This document shows, piece by piece, positions 28,900 through 41,924 of a stretch of 64,000 bases of DNA. The DNA is from Globisporangium splendens (lineage: Eukaryota > Oomycota > Peronosporomycetes > Pythiales > Pythiaceae), in the NCBI GenBank assembly GCA_006386115.1, contig VFIW01000028.1, forward strand, positions 62,001-126,000, in the 5' to 3' direction. The stretch's first letter is position 1, and each line of letters opens with the position of its first letter. A model generated the notes under the pieces. It made no database searches. It saw nothing but the letters and a program-made list of their open reading frames with translations, and had not been told where the DNA came from. A program made the translations under genes and the position numbers.

Positions 28900-31800
28900 C
28901 TAGTTTTTCTCAACATTATCAGCGGCGTCATCCACCAGAGCGTCTTCCACATGCGCCTCGTCCGACTCCACCGCAGCCTCTTCGGCTTTGGCTTCACCTT
29001 CCGCTCCGGTCTCTGGTGCTGCCGCCTTTGGCGCCTCGTCCTCTGTCGCTGCTCCGGCTGCTTCGGGTACTTCGGGTGCCTCCTCTGCCGCCGAGGACAC
29101 TTGCACGCGCTCGATCGCGTTGACTGTCCCAGTCACGCCTGCTGCGATCAATGCGTCACCTTGTCCTGCGATATGACCGCCGAATTCGGAATCTGCGTTA
29201 GCCGCTTGAACCTCATCCGCTACTGTTACTGGGACTGCCTCTACTTCTGCATCGACGACCGCATCCGTTGGCACTTCGGACTCTACTCTCACGGACAAGT
29301 CCACCTCCGACGCCGGAGCTTCCACCTGCGCGTCCTCTTGCTCCCTCGTTGCTTTTGGTGCTTCTTGTTCTTCTTGCCCTTCTGCTTCTTCGATCGAGCC
29401 AGACACTAGCGATTGCTGTGTTGCTAGTGACGTTTTGCCACCCATGGCTGAGCAAGCATCTGGTTCGTTGTCAAACTCAAACTCATAGTCATCATGATCT
29501 TGAGAAACGGATCGTTGAGAGGTTCTGTCTGCATGTGTGGTTTTTGCGTCTCCAGCGCGGTATTGAGGCGAACTTGGTTGCGACGGCGAGAAGCTCTCGC
29601 TCGCTGCAATGTCGACATTCTCGAAATCTCCATCATCATAATATTCACCTGTTCCAGTTGCTTCCTTCCAGCTTGCTGAGTGTGCGCTCATCTCAAGATC
29701 TTCTCTAGCTGGGAAGGTATGTTCTTTCTCGGAGCGAGAACTTGCTGCAACTTCCGATTGTCGCCCTTCGTCATCCTCAGTAGTGTCCGAATCAGAGGCG
29801 CTCTCATAATCATCGTATTCGTATGTCCCCCTATTTTCGTCTTCTTCATCGGTTGCCCTGCTTTCGTCATCATCAAATGTCTCGACAACTCCATCCGAGT
29901 CGTACTGCTGGGTACTATCTCCTTCGCGGTCCCATTCGTTGTCATCGCCGTTGTTTGATGTTTCGTTTTCCACCATAGGATTATCTGCTTCTTTGTGCTC
30001 TTCATCTAGGATCACCTCTCGGCTTACCTTGTCATCAAACTTGAGTTCGTCGTTAAGTGACCGAGAGTCTTCTACCAGTGCCGCTCGCTCATTTTTCACC
30101 ATCGCCAAGTGCTGACGATCATTCCCCTCTTCGAACATATCTGTTGATGCTCCTTGAAGTTCAGCTACAGTAGCTACTGCTGCTGCTGAAATCGCCGCTC
30201 CAGCCGCTATGGCCGTTGCTACCGACACCGACAGCTGTGTGTTGTTTCCAAGGTTGTTTGGGGTCTTTTGTCCAGCGATAGACGGCTCCTCAAGATCAGC
30301 AACGAGAGCGCTGTCATATATTTCACCGCTACTCGGCTGGATCACCGAGCCAGAAACCAACATAGTAATAGTGGCAACAACGGCGCTCGCAGTAGTTACA
30401 TCTACTAATTGAGCAATGGCAATGGACATCTGAACATTCACTTGTTGCGCCTCTTCAGCCTTCTCAACTGTAGTTTCCGCCGTTTTCAAGGAGGGTATGT
30501 GGCCAATTACGCATGGAGATTCAGATTCATCCCAGTGCTCACTGCTCGGCGACGCCATGTCACCAGACGTTTCGACTGCAACCACCAGATCGCCGAGTAA
30601 ATCTCGAATGCAGCTCGTAGTACCCACATCTACATGTTCCGCAATCTCAGGCATTTGCTGCTGTGCTTCGTCGACACAAACAAAAGTGTTTTGTGCAGTC
30701 GCTTGATCTAACACTCGAAGCGTTTCGCTGATGTCATCGCCGGCATTCGCTGCAACAGTCGTACTCACCTCCACCGAAGTAACAATTTCACCGACAACAT
30801 CCTTGATTAAGGATCCAGTAGTCGCATCCACTTCCACCAAAGCGACTACCTCATAAAGAACGTCTTCGATAGTCGCTAAAACGACAGCATCCACCGAAGC
30901 CGAAGCAACTACTTCACTAATCGCGTCGTCCGCAACAGCAAGTTTGACCGCGTCTTCGTCCACTGCAGAAGTAGCATCACACAGAGAGTCTCTGGCAACC
31001 GACAGCGCAACTGCATCCGCGTCCACATAGGTAACGGTCTCACTGATAGCACCATCAGTACACAATAAATCCGCCGCATCTGCTTCCACTGCAGTAACGA
31101 CACTACCGAGATCTCCTCTGATAGCCGCCAACGCGGACACATCCGCTTCCACCGATGTAACAACTGCGCAGAGAACGCCGTCGATATACGACCCCGTGGC
31201 AACGTCCGCTTCTACCGACGTAATGGTATCGCTGGAAATGATAGCATCTGCTTCCACAGCAGTGATGGCCGCACTGAGAACGTCGTCGACACACGATTCA
31301 GCGTCTGCTTCCACCAAAGTGGCAACCTCACTGAGGGCGTCATTGATTGCCATCAGACTAGCTGCGTCTGCTGCCTGGACAAGCTCGACCAACATAGGCT
31401 GTGGTGCCTCAATCGCTTCAAATGAACCCTTGAGCTCGGTGATAACTGGAACATCATCCAAGTCAGGATTGGCCAGCTCAAACCCAGCAACCACTGTGCT
31501 CGCCAAGCCGTAGACAGCACCTTCTATTGTAGCCAAATTGATTGTGTCCATTGATTGAGCAGTGGCAATGGTCGTTTCGGTGCTGCGTGGATGCCACTCT
31601 GCATCCTGAGATCCGCTGTCGTCAGGAGCCGCCACATTGACACCGTCGACCGCCTGAGCCACTTCGCCTTCCTTCACAACGGCAGCTACTGACGCCAAAC
31701 TTGCAACTGCGGTGGCTAAGCCATTCAGCAATCCTTCGACTGTCGTCACAATGCCTGCGTCGACTGGCTCTGCAATCTCAGATGTTGGGTGAAGGACGTC

Positions 31801-34800
31801 CGCGATGTCTTGCGCGCGAGATTCGGAGCCTGCTGACAGGCTGCTGATATCTTCACCACCAAATACAGTCGTAGAAGCTTCTAGCGAAGCAGCAATGTCG
31901 CCTAGCGCACGTTCTACCGTAGTCGCAACGACGACATCACCTGCTTGAGTTGTGTCAAGTAGTACTTGATCATCTACCGTAGCACCTTCAGGTTGTGGTA
32001 CAATGGGTTCAACGAAGTCGCTCACTCCAGTCTCTTGGAAATCGACAACGGTGTCTTCCTTGCCTGCGACTGGCGTTGCAGTGACTAAATCGCGAAGGAG
32101 TTCCTCCACAACCGTCGCAATATTTGCGTCAACCGATTCAGCAGTCGGTATAGACGTCAGCACATTCCCGCTCGTTGCTGGCAACAGACTTTCGCCAGTA
32201 AGACCTGTCAACGGTTCTTTTTGTTTAGGTTCAGGAACCAGGTCGACGCTACCAACTGCCACATGAGATTCGTCACGCTCGACCGCATCGTAGGTCAACT
32301 TGTCTGGGGCAACTGTTCTGAGCACGCTCTCAGTTGCAATGATGGCGTCCACAGACTGTGCAATGGCGATGACAATTTGCACGCTTAGACCCTTCTCATC
32401 TGGTTCATCATCATATTCAACATTCGGTGAGATATCGTTGAAGTCAGTCGTAGATCCCTTGTCATCAGCGTTTGGCTCAACGTGCACGGCATCTTCTGGA
32501 TGCGCGCTGTCGCCGTCGTGATCCACAATTTCATCCAACTCGATTGTTTTACGCATCACGGCACTGACAGCCGTTGCAATGATCGCGTCCACTGACCGAG
32601 CGATGGCTACAGACATTTGCACGCTCACAAAATGACCAGCTGCCTCACTTTTAGGGTCTGTAACTGGAGGCACACCAACAGAAATTGCAGAGTCACTACT
32701 CTCGACTTCAAGTGCATTTGGCTCGCTCATCTCTTGGTCTGGGAAGCTGGCAGTAGGTCTCGTGGGCTCTTTGAATAGCTCTTCAAGTGACTCCGCAGCG
32801 CAGCATTCTGCAGCAGAAACCCACTCGCACACGATGCCTTCAATAACCGTCTCAGCGACAGCTCCCACAGCTTGAGCGATTGCTGGAGTCATTTGCACAC
32901 TGATTTCTTGTTCGTGCTCAGCATTGCCGGATGATCGTTCGAAGAAGTCATCCTGAGCGGTCAGGTCGGCTGCCAGCTGGTCCATCACGACTGCACATTC
33001 CTCATCCCTATCGACCTCTGCACGAGAGCTTTTACTCATAAGTTGGTCGTTTTCATTGCCAGAAAGGTGGTGTGTGGGTTCTTGAACTGCATAAATGTGT
33101 TGCAGCACATTATCAAGCGCCGTTAACATAATCGCATCCACCGATCGAGCAATCGCGAGAGACATCTGGACACTCACATACCCGAGTGCAGTGTCTTCAT
33201 CCTCTAGAAATTGAACCGAGTTGCTTGACAGTGCAAACTCATCCATTAGTGCGCTCAACGTCCCTGACACCTCGAATGGTACGGCTTCTGGTGTAGAGCC
33301 AACATGCACACCATTGCTTGTGGAAGCTTGAGCAAGCTTATGAGCCACTCGTTCAGCTGCAGTGATTGCATCAACAGATCGAGCAACTGCCCAGGCCAAT
33401 TCCACATTCACACTAGCTTCTCCCTCTGCATCACTCGTGCCAATGATGTGTCCCGGCTCACTTGGTGGTGCCACGTTTGAATGTGAATCTTGATCTATTT
33501 CATCCACCAAGTGCGCAGCGACAACGTTTTGGTCGTGCTCTCTTGGAGAAGCCAGAGTTCTTGCATCTCCCGCCAAATTCGAGGGTATCTTATCGACAGC
33601 AGATGCGACAGTCCCATTGATCGTCCTGCGTATCGTAATCGCCATGTCTACAGAAATGTTGGTGCTCTCTTCCTCGCTCTTGCCGTCGTGCTCGTCTTCC
33701 TCTCCCTCACTATCTTCTTGAATGAGGTCAGGGGAGCAGATTCTATCAGTTCTTCGCTGATTGGAGCCAACGTCTGAGAAATGCGCCTAGTCGCCATGAT
33801 TTCTGTCAGGGCCGCCTGGATAGACAACCCAATGAGTCCGCTCACTGTTATCCGAATAGCTATTGACATGTACATGGGGAGCTCTGGCGTAGACGGTTCA
33901 TCTTCATGCTCGGTGCCAGCGAGTACCTCATGAGCGAGATCCTCACCGCTGATCTGATTCTCCAAATCGGCAACGGATTCAGCATGCACACCTGACGGAA
34001 TGTCCTTGCTGATTTCAACCGCCCATCGCCCAATTTCTTTCTCCAAGTGGCGCGCCGCAATTTCTGATAAGACTCGCTCCGATGCCAGCCCGATGATACC
34101 GTTCACAGTGCGGCGAATCGGGACAGCCATCCCAACCGAGATCTGATCTTCCAAATCTTGTACCTCGTTGCCGGGAACAGTATTTTCTCCCAACACGTCA
34201 AGGACTGCATTGAGAGCGACCGCTTGTACTTCCGCCTCTTCCATTGAGTTTGCTGTGGTGCTGGTCCGATCGGTATCCTGTGTGGCCTCATTAATGTCAC
34301 CAGTCGCATGAGCGCTCCCGATGAGTTGCTCATTGTTGTTGGTTGTCATGTCCCCGATTGTCTTCTCAACTGCTAGCGCGATCATGCCGCTCACTGACCA
34401 TCGAATAGCAATCGCCATCTGAATCGATATGTCCTCTCGAGCAAAACCTGGCGAGGATGGCGGCGGTGACGGTGTCGTATCTACACTAACGTGCTCACTA
34501 GCAAGGGCATCGTTGCTGTGGATCGCTAGCAAATCCACCGCATGTTCGGTGTCAGTCGCCTGCACTTCTTGATCAGGTTTTTCAGACACATTATTTGGGA
34601 TCAAATCCTGCACCAATGAGCTTTGCGAACTGAGGTCGGAGAGCACCTTTTCTAGCGCCATAGATACGATCGCGTTGACATTTCTCCTGAGCAAAACCGC
34701 AACAGAAATCGGTAGTTCTTGGCAGGGCAATTGCTCATCGATTTCACCTTGTATCGCGCTCCTGGTAGATGGGGTAACCTCGTCAGACAATTGCTCACTC

Positions 34801-37800
34801 TGCCAATCCATCTCATGGCCCGCCTGATCTGTAGCGTCGATTGCTTCACCATCAGGTGAGCGGCGATACTGCGCACTCACGCCCTCGTCTGGCATTTCGT
34901 GCGATGGAGCCGTTGTATCTTGTAGCTGGTCAAGGACATTTTGAAGCGACACGGCAATAACAGCAGAAATGCTGCGGCGTATTGCGATCGCAGTCTGAAC
35001 CGAGAGCACATTCTCGTCGGCTTCGCTGTCTTGGGTCTCATGAGCGGTCTCAAGCTGGTCGTCAACTGGGGATTCCTTCGCCGCGAACTGCGCAGGATTA
35101 ACTTCAGTCAAGTCGTGAGTTTGTCCAGAGTGAGTTTCAATCAACTCCGGCAGTACCAGCTGTTACGAGAAAGAGACCTTTGTCGATAGTAGCTCTTCGT
35201 TTGAATCGATTTCATCTAGCATCTGGTTCGACGAAAGTTTCGTAGCGACTTTCTCCAGTGACACGGCGATGATTCCGTCCACGCTTCGACTGACCGCGAT
35301 CGCCATTTGCACCGGCAATGGTTCTTCTTCTGAACCGTTTTCTCCCATGAAGAAGTGTGGTTTTGTCGAGATCTTGAGATCAGGATCAAGTGGCTGAGCC
35401 AAGTGCCGAGGTTCGAGCTCAAATGTCAGTTTCAGTATCTCGGGCTCCTGCTGTCGTTGCTGCTGTTGCTGGTTCTTGTGTGGATCCAGCGGACTCGGCA
35501 ATCCTTCGAGCACATTTTTCAGCGACATGGCGACTAACCCGTTGACATTCCGCCGAGTTGCGATGGACATTTCCACAGGCAGCTGCTCGTCCTTCGTCGT
35601 GACCTCCACTTGCGGCGGCAAAATCTCTTCGTTCTGATCACACTGGGCTTGTTCATGGCTGATGTTTGCTGGCCCTTCAGCGTTTTGGGAATCACTCTCT
35701 GGTGTACCAGGCAAAAAGCGTGCCATGGCACCTTCCAGCGACATCGCGATGATTCCTCTGACACTTTGCCGAATTGCTATCGCTAGTTGCACCGGAATCA
35801 AGCCGCTCTCAGTGTCATCTGAGTAATCTGCCTCCTTGCTCTCGGTCTCATTGGTTTTGTCAACCTGCGTGCTTACGTCTGGTGGATCGAGCAGTAGAGC
35901 TTGATCGTCCCTATCGGTACCATCAACCAAATTGCGACGGTCATGTGTTTGTGCCGTCGAGATTACATCTCGTAAGCACGAAGCGATGATCGTGTTTACG
36001 TGCCGTCGAATGGAAAGTTCCATCGGTCCCGAAAGAAGCTCTTCCGTTTGGTTCTCTTTGCCAGCACCTTCTCCTTCTTGGAGCTGACTCTCGGGGCAAC
36101 TGGCATTGATCGCGCTTTGCTGCGAATCGTTCCTTACCAGCTGTGGTAGATTCGCAATCACCTTTTCCAGTGATGTTGTTATGACTGCGCCGACAGTTCT
36201 TCGGATCTCAATTGCCAACGGAACAGATACCTGATCGCCATCAGTCTCGTCAGAAGAATTGTTGCGTTCGAGCTCCGTCGTTGTTGGCTCCTGCGCATCT
36301 TCTGCTACGCGCGAACTACTCAAAACTACCTCCCTTTCCCCTCCTTCTTGGGCACAACCGTCGGGGTTTGCTCGTTTGATTGTTGGTGCAAGTTGGCTGC
36401 CATTACTTCACCGATAGCAGCCGCGACGGGTGACTCAGTCAAACTGTCTGAAGAGCATAACCCATCAACCATGCTTTGCAACGCCGACAGGATAACCACG
36501 TTCGTCGCAGCAGCAATAGCAACGGCAGATTGAACACAGACCTCTGCATCCTCTGATTGGATATGAACCCTCTGGTCGGCATCTTCGTCTTTCGCTAACC
36601 AAGGTGCCGCATCGTCGCTTCCGGTTGCCTTGCTATCATCTTCATCTAAGCCGTCTGCGCGCTCGGTAGTCTCGGCTCCGTCAACTTGTGCCTCGTGGTC
36701 AGCTGCATCTTCGGGCATGAGGATTCCAGGGATCAGTAGCTGGATCTTTCGACGAACTTCGATTTCAATCAGTGCGTCTTCAATCCCGCACCCAACATAA
36801 GAACGCGTGAGGGTTCGCACAATGTCCAAACCCATGACAATGCACGGCGAGTCGTCTTCCTCTGATGCAACGTGCTGTGCTATAGTCTCCACTGCAGGTT
36901 CAACTTGAGCGCTTTCGCCACTGCCGTTGATCTCAGCCAGCAATTCTGTGTCCTCGTCAGTCTTTCCCTTTGAACTGTCTTCAGCAGTTGCTCCTGGTTC
37001 GTCGCTTTCTGCTGGAAGATCGGATTCTTCCGACCTCGTCACTTCAGTACACTCAATGTGTTCGATATCGTGTACGACGTCAACTGATTGATCCTCAGTT
37101 GAAGAAATTGGCTCTTCAGGCTCAGCACCAGCAAACGGTGTCAAACTTTGATCGATATCGACTACGCTTGGGGGCTCCACGCAGGTCCCATCCTTCGACT
37201 CGACTTCCGACTCCAGGTCGATGCTGTCACGTGGTTCGGACGTTCGCAAGTCAGAGTGGACCACGATCCAGTCTTCAGCGCCTGCTGAAGTTTCTAATGT
37301 GAGCTCCGAGTCAAGCAAATCATCCGCAGTCTCTTCAGCGGCACTCTCGGTCTCAAATAGTGGGATTTTCTCGTAGGAATCAGTTGGTGTTATGGATGAG
37401 CTGTCACCGAAATCGTTTTGCTCCTTTCCAGCTTGAGGTGATTCGAGATCGGTGCTCGATGGAGCCTGATCACGATCAGCTTCAAGAGGCAGCACTGACT
37501 CAGTTGCGCCTTCTTCATCTCCAAACATCAGAGGTGGCTCCATCTCGGTCATATCTTCTCCACGCGTAAACATACCTTGCTCTGTTTCGCGCGCTGCTGC
37601 GTCATCAAGTGCGGAAGAGCTGCTCTTGGCGTCTTCCTCTGGGGTAGAGTTGGCTGCACTGTTGCTGTTGGAACGCAGCGGATACGAAAGCGATGGAGCT
37701 TTTGTTGGAAACCCTCCGACTATTTCTTCCGCGATGGCAGGAGCATCGATTTCCATAAACTCTCCCGTTACTGTCTTTGAGGTTGTCATTTCTGAGTCTT

Positions 37801-39688
37801 CGGCGCCCGCGATGTTCTCCGCAATCACCTCTTCTTTGTCATGCGCCGCCAATGCCGTTTGTTCAGTGTTGCTACCAACAATGGCAGCCTTGACAACCTC
37901 TTCTGGCACAACCTCCTCCGGGATGTGGACCTCATCCCACGCTGAACTTTGGTTCGACAAAGCTCCTCCGTGGTCGGCAGGGAGCACTTCAGAAAGCTGG
38001 ATAGCTTCCAACGCCTGGTCGCCAGTCGAGACGACCTGAGTCTCCACCTTCATAGGGGCTTTGTCGGCTAGACGAGGCGACACAATGGAGGTCTCCACCT
38101 CATCAAAGCCAAATGGGATACGACTCTTCAGATCTGGCAGCATCAGAGTGGAAGCATCGATTTGGTGCTGATACACACCGGTCGAATGGGGTTTCCGCAG
38201 AGTAGACACAGGCGAGCGGGACTGCTTGTAGCCAGATCCCTTGGCTTTGGGCGTGCTGGGTCGCTCTGCTGCCGGTTTACCATCTGCAGTCATCGGGGCT
38301 CTCGCAGAAGGTAATGACTTCTGTATCGAAGGAAGCTCCACGCTGTCTCCAGCGATAGCGGCATCTCTTTTCGGAACCCCAGATGAGACTCCGTCGGTAA
38401 CATCTACAGGAGGGTCAACCAGGACATTATCTGGCCCGATACTACGCTCATGCATCGACGACTCGGCAAACTCAATCATCTTGTGAAGCTTATCCGAAAA
38501 CGACATCCTGTTGACCCCAGGCGATTTCGGGCTTGTTTTGGGAAACAGAGACGAGATCCGGGCTTCCTCTTTGAGCAATTGTTGCGCGAACTCGTGCAGC
38601 TCGGCCATGGGCTGATTCATGTCGTGAGTTTCGTCTGCAGGTATTTTAGCAAACTCCGACACGACTTGCCGCTGCGGGAGACTTCCTTTGCCTTTCGGGA
38701 GACTTTCTTTGCCTTTCGGAGACGTCGATTTGGATCTAGAGCTCGTGGTGCGCTTCCTGGCTGACGATGATGGAGATTTCGGCCGTGCACTAGGCGACGA
38801 TCGAACGTCGTACATGGGGTACGCAGCTGAGTTTAGTCCCCCTTGTCTGTCATACTCGGCGTCCTTCGTCTTTGCCACCGCCACCGCTGTTTGAGGTCGA
38901 TCAGCTTCCAGTGACGAATTCGCTATCCAGCCAACTTGTGCAGCTGACCCTGACCCCGCTGTGCTAGGCACTCTGGTTATCGAGATCTTCACTTTTTCGT
39001 TTACAATAGGTGTGAGACGACCTGAGGGCGTACGCATCATCTTCACCCCAGCCACTGAGGTGTACTGCTCTCCGGACTTCTCCGATGACAACAGCGGCGG
39101 TGGGATCACAAAACGTGACCCGTCGATCTCACTTGCGACAACGTAGTTGTTGTGAAGCGGACTAAAGCGACTTGTATCGGAGCCAAACCCAAAATCGACA
39201 GCAGGACCACCTCGAACAGGGGAAGTGCTTCTGTTTGTCTTGACGCTCGGCTGTAGCCCAGCGTACGATGGATTTCCGTAGGTTTTCACCAACAAGCGAT
39301 CTCTCTCTTCCATCGTCTTGGACGACGCGCGCTTCTTGAGACCTCCTGGTTTCGTGAGTTCCTCCCGTGTTCGCGGCGGCTGAAGTTTTGAGGAAGGCTG
39401 GCCACGAAACTCGGCAAGAAGCCCTACAGGCATCGCGGTAAAGAAGGACGCGCCTGGGGTCTCCCCAAGAGCCGAAGAAAAGTGACCAAACGAACCCGAC
39501 TCGATGACGGCTGAAGTCACTCCTGTCGTCGAACGACTTGTCGGGGACTTCGAGCGACCACGGCTGCTATTTCTTGTGGTTCGAGAGCCTGAGACTTTCG
39601 ATCCCCTCGTCGGCAACGCAGGGCATCCACGCTCTGTGTATGAAGCATCTTCACCTGCCGAAGGGTATCTTTGTGAAGAAGTCATCAT
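28900..39688 (-). CDS. giant helix-repeat protein (~3,600 codons), interrupted three times
   Basis: Four long minus-strand frames follow one another with almost no gap: 39688-36326, then to 35163, then to 33648, then to 28900. Only the first begins with ATG (39688, MMTSSQRYPSAGED); the second and third lack one, and the fourth has a MAITIRR methionine lying inside a repeat. All carry the same motif, so I read one gene. The junctions are: one missing base near 36331-36342, an in-frame TAA at 35163-35165, and one missing base in the four-base run at 33731-33734. The first ~400 residues are Ser/Pro/Lys/Arg-rich (SARPKSPSSSARKRTTSSR). An acidic region follows, then more than 15 copies of a ~26-residue amphipathic helix (consensus near ISVQMAIAIRRSVDAIIA) spaced by 40-80-residue acidic linkers. 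Head-to-tail 21-residue units come next, and the protein ends in a very acidic tail with Ala/Glu stretches (KVEAPASEVDLS-like). No signal peptide or membrane segment. I do not recognise the family and assign no function. Confidence 0.75.
30717..31312 (-). repeat. tandem 63-bp (21-residue) repeats in the giant gene
   Basis: About ten head-to-tail units of 21 codons, for example VEADVSALAAIRGDLGSVVT, VEADAADLLCTDGAISETVT, VDADAVALSVARDSLCDATS and VEVDATTGSLIKDVVGEIVT (each followed by one more residue). At least seven consecutive units have exactly 21 residues; the first two are shorter. They align with the spaced helices upstream (ESVDANIATVVEELLRDLVT is an intermediate form). Confidence 0.85.
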
Positions 39689-39829
39689 TCCTGTTGGTGT
39701 TTGTGTGTGGCAAAGCTCATCTTCCAAAATCACGCGAGCGGTTTGGTGAACACGCTTAGAAGGAGAATGGCGCAGACTCGTTGCAGCAATTGCGCGCAAA
39801 GCCGCTGCAGAGAACCGGATAATACCTGT

Positions 39830-41924
39830 TCATTTTGTAAAGACAGAGATCCATAAACGGTCAGTACTTTGTGAGAGTACCAATACAGCAAAATAGCAGT
39901 GTTTTCGCGATGCGATACCTTCACCGATTGGATATTTGGCCACCACAACAGACAGATCCGAAATTACACCATATTCACGGAGACTGTCAGCTGCCAGGGT
40001 GCTATCCGCAGCAAGACTGATCAGGTCGCAACACACGACGCAGTTAGGATAACTAGATCAAGCGCAAAAGAAGTGAACGAGGGGTGATAAACCAGAGCAA
40101 TAGAGCACCGAGGACACATGTGACTTTCTCGTCTTCGCGCACGACGCTTTGCCGGAGAAGGGACACGAGCAGCTCCACCGCGGACACAGTCGCTCGACCC
40201 GCGATACTTCCAATCAGGGCGGTCGAAGTCGCGCTGCCTCCATAGTCGCTCAACTCGATCAACACTGCTACATTTGACGTTGGCGTGTCAGTCATTCCAA
40301 GCATAATCAAATTGAGGTATCTACCACCACAAAGACAATCATGCATTACCTTCGCAGGCATAGATTTGGACTTGGCGCGTCAAGTTCGAGTACTCGCAAT
40401 GAACGGCTAGCGAGCTGAGTACAAGCTGGACCACATTGGGATTGTCGCCATAGCTTTGCAGCATCAGGTTTTTGCTGGCGTTGCTTGATTGCGCGAGAAC
40501 TGCAAGGCACCCGCACGTAGATGCCTGCAAAATCGCATCCTCTGGGAAACGCGACAAGGCTTCGGCCAGGATGTCAACGATACCGCGACGCACGAAGAGA
40601 TCCGTGGATTCAATGCTGAGGTGGTACAGCTTGCGCATGAGCACACACCCATATCAAAGGAGCACCGCATGCGAGATATGCGAGCGGACGGTGTGCAGCA
40701 ACAATAGTTCTCCCTGCTGCTGGTGCAAGCACTCGGCTGTGACTTGTGGAGCCGACCGGATCACGCGAAGAAGCTGTGATAACGAATTTTTCTACAAAAT
40801 GCACAAGTTGGCACATGGTAAACCAATCGACCACAGCCGTCGCTTTTGCGCAGGTGTACCGCCCAATGATCGATCCTAACAAAAGCAAAGCAGGTCATAT
40901 GAAGCGTGCAGAGAGGAGAGGAACTCACCACGGCAGTCGCGTCACTGGCGTTCTCATTGATCCGATCGAGGATATCCGCGACCTGCTTTTGGTTCTCTGC
41001 GAGCGCTTCGCCCATGTCGGAGTACTTACCTGCACTCGGCTTCCTCGCTGCTGTCGCACTCTTTGTCACTGCACGGATGGGCGGTGCGGCCAAACTACTG
41101 TTGGCGTTCATGCGGTCAGCAGTTGAACTACTCGCATCGGCGGTCTTGGCTCGGCGTTGCGGAGCTGCGGACACTAAATTGCTGCTCGCTACGGGGGAGA
41201 ACAGAATCGCTTGTTCATCTCCTTCGTCGTTACGAGCGCTCTGGAACATGCCCTTATCATGCTGACCACTCGCGGTCGATTGCACACGCTGCTGTTGTTG
41301 CTGCAGCTGAGATTTGGGTCCTGCCGTGCGCTGATCCTGTCTCGAATACTCCTGGATATTGATGGAAAGATTGCTCGCTCGACTGCTTGGGTCTGCTGCT
41401 GACGGCGACCGAGCGTAGCTGCTCGCTGACGGCTGTTGTGTCGTCGCTTTGCTGCTGACTTTAGATGTCGGAGTCGACCGGGATGGTGATGCATTCTTTG
41501 GAGAAGCTTTGGCTTGCGAGCTGGCAGCACCACGAGCTGGCGCCATTGCCACCGCAGACGTCGGTGGCATCTTCCTCGCACCAGACCCCTTCGTCGCGTC
41601 TACCTCGACGCGGTCTTTCCCGACGCGCTCCTCGATTTCCCCATTCTCATAAAATATATCGATCGCACCACTGGACCGCAGTCGCTGGACTTTCCCGCGC
41701 CGAATTGGCTACGGACGACCATCCCCGGGATGGGGACACAACGCCGTGGAACTACCACTCACCTTGGACTTGACCAACACAGATTCCCCAATACTCCAGA
41801 CGCGCTTTGCGGGCACATCGGCACCGCTCCCAGCTTGATCCGAACGAGTAGACGCAGACGAGGATGACGACGACGAAGGCTTGGTCTTCCGACTGGCGCT
41901 GCTGTGACTGCTACTGTGACGCAT
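39830..41924 (-). CDS. Tudor-like / armadillo-repeat protein with an in-frame TGA
   Basis: Five exons: 41924-41763, 41684-40929, 40791-40350, 40267-40093 and 40016-39830; all splice phases agree. The N terminus is Ser-rich. It is followed by a Tudor/chromo-barrel-like segment split by intron 1 (VWSIGESVLVKSK | RLRSSGAIDIFYENGEIEER). A ~200-residue low-complexity Ser/Ala/Gln linker precedes an armadillo-type superhelix: LLRVIRSAPQVTAECLHQQQ, LLLLHTVRSHISHAVLL, RRGIVDILAEALSRFPED, AVELLVSLLRQSVVREDEKV, SLAADSTLAADSLREYGVIS. An in-frame TGA at 40654-40656 falls between two helices (HAVLL*YGCVLMRKLYHLS). Both sides belong to the same repeat fold, so the gene is either inactivated or the base call is wrong. 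The last exon may be followed by more. Such Tudor-ARM combinations suggest a chromatin- or RNP-associated scaffold; function inferred only from domains. Confidence 0.7.

Noticed and set aside
39689..39799. Extension of the giant gene to 39799
   Set aside because: Begins with TTG; the first ATG pair is at 39688/39685.
15789..40656. A reassigned stop codon (alternative genetic code)
   Set aside because: The three isolated stops are TAG, TAA and TGA, and all three codons also end intact genes in this window.
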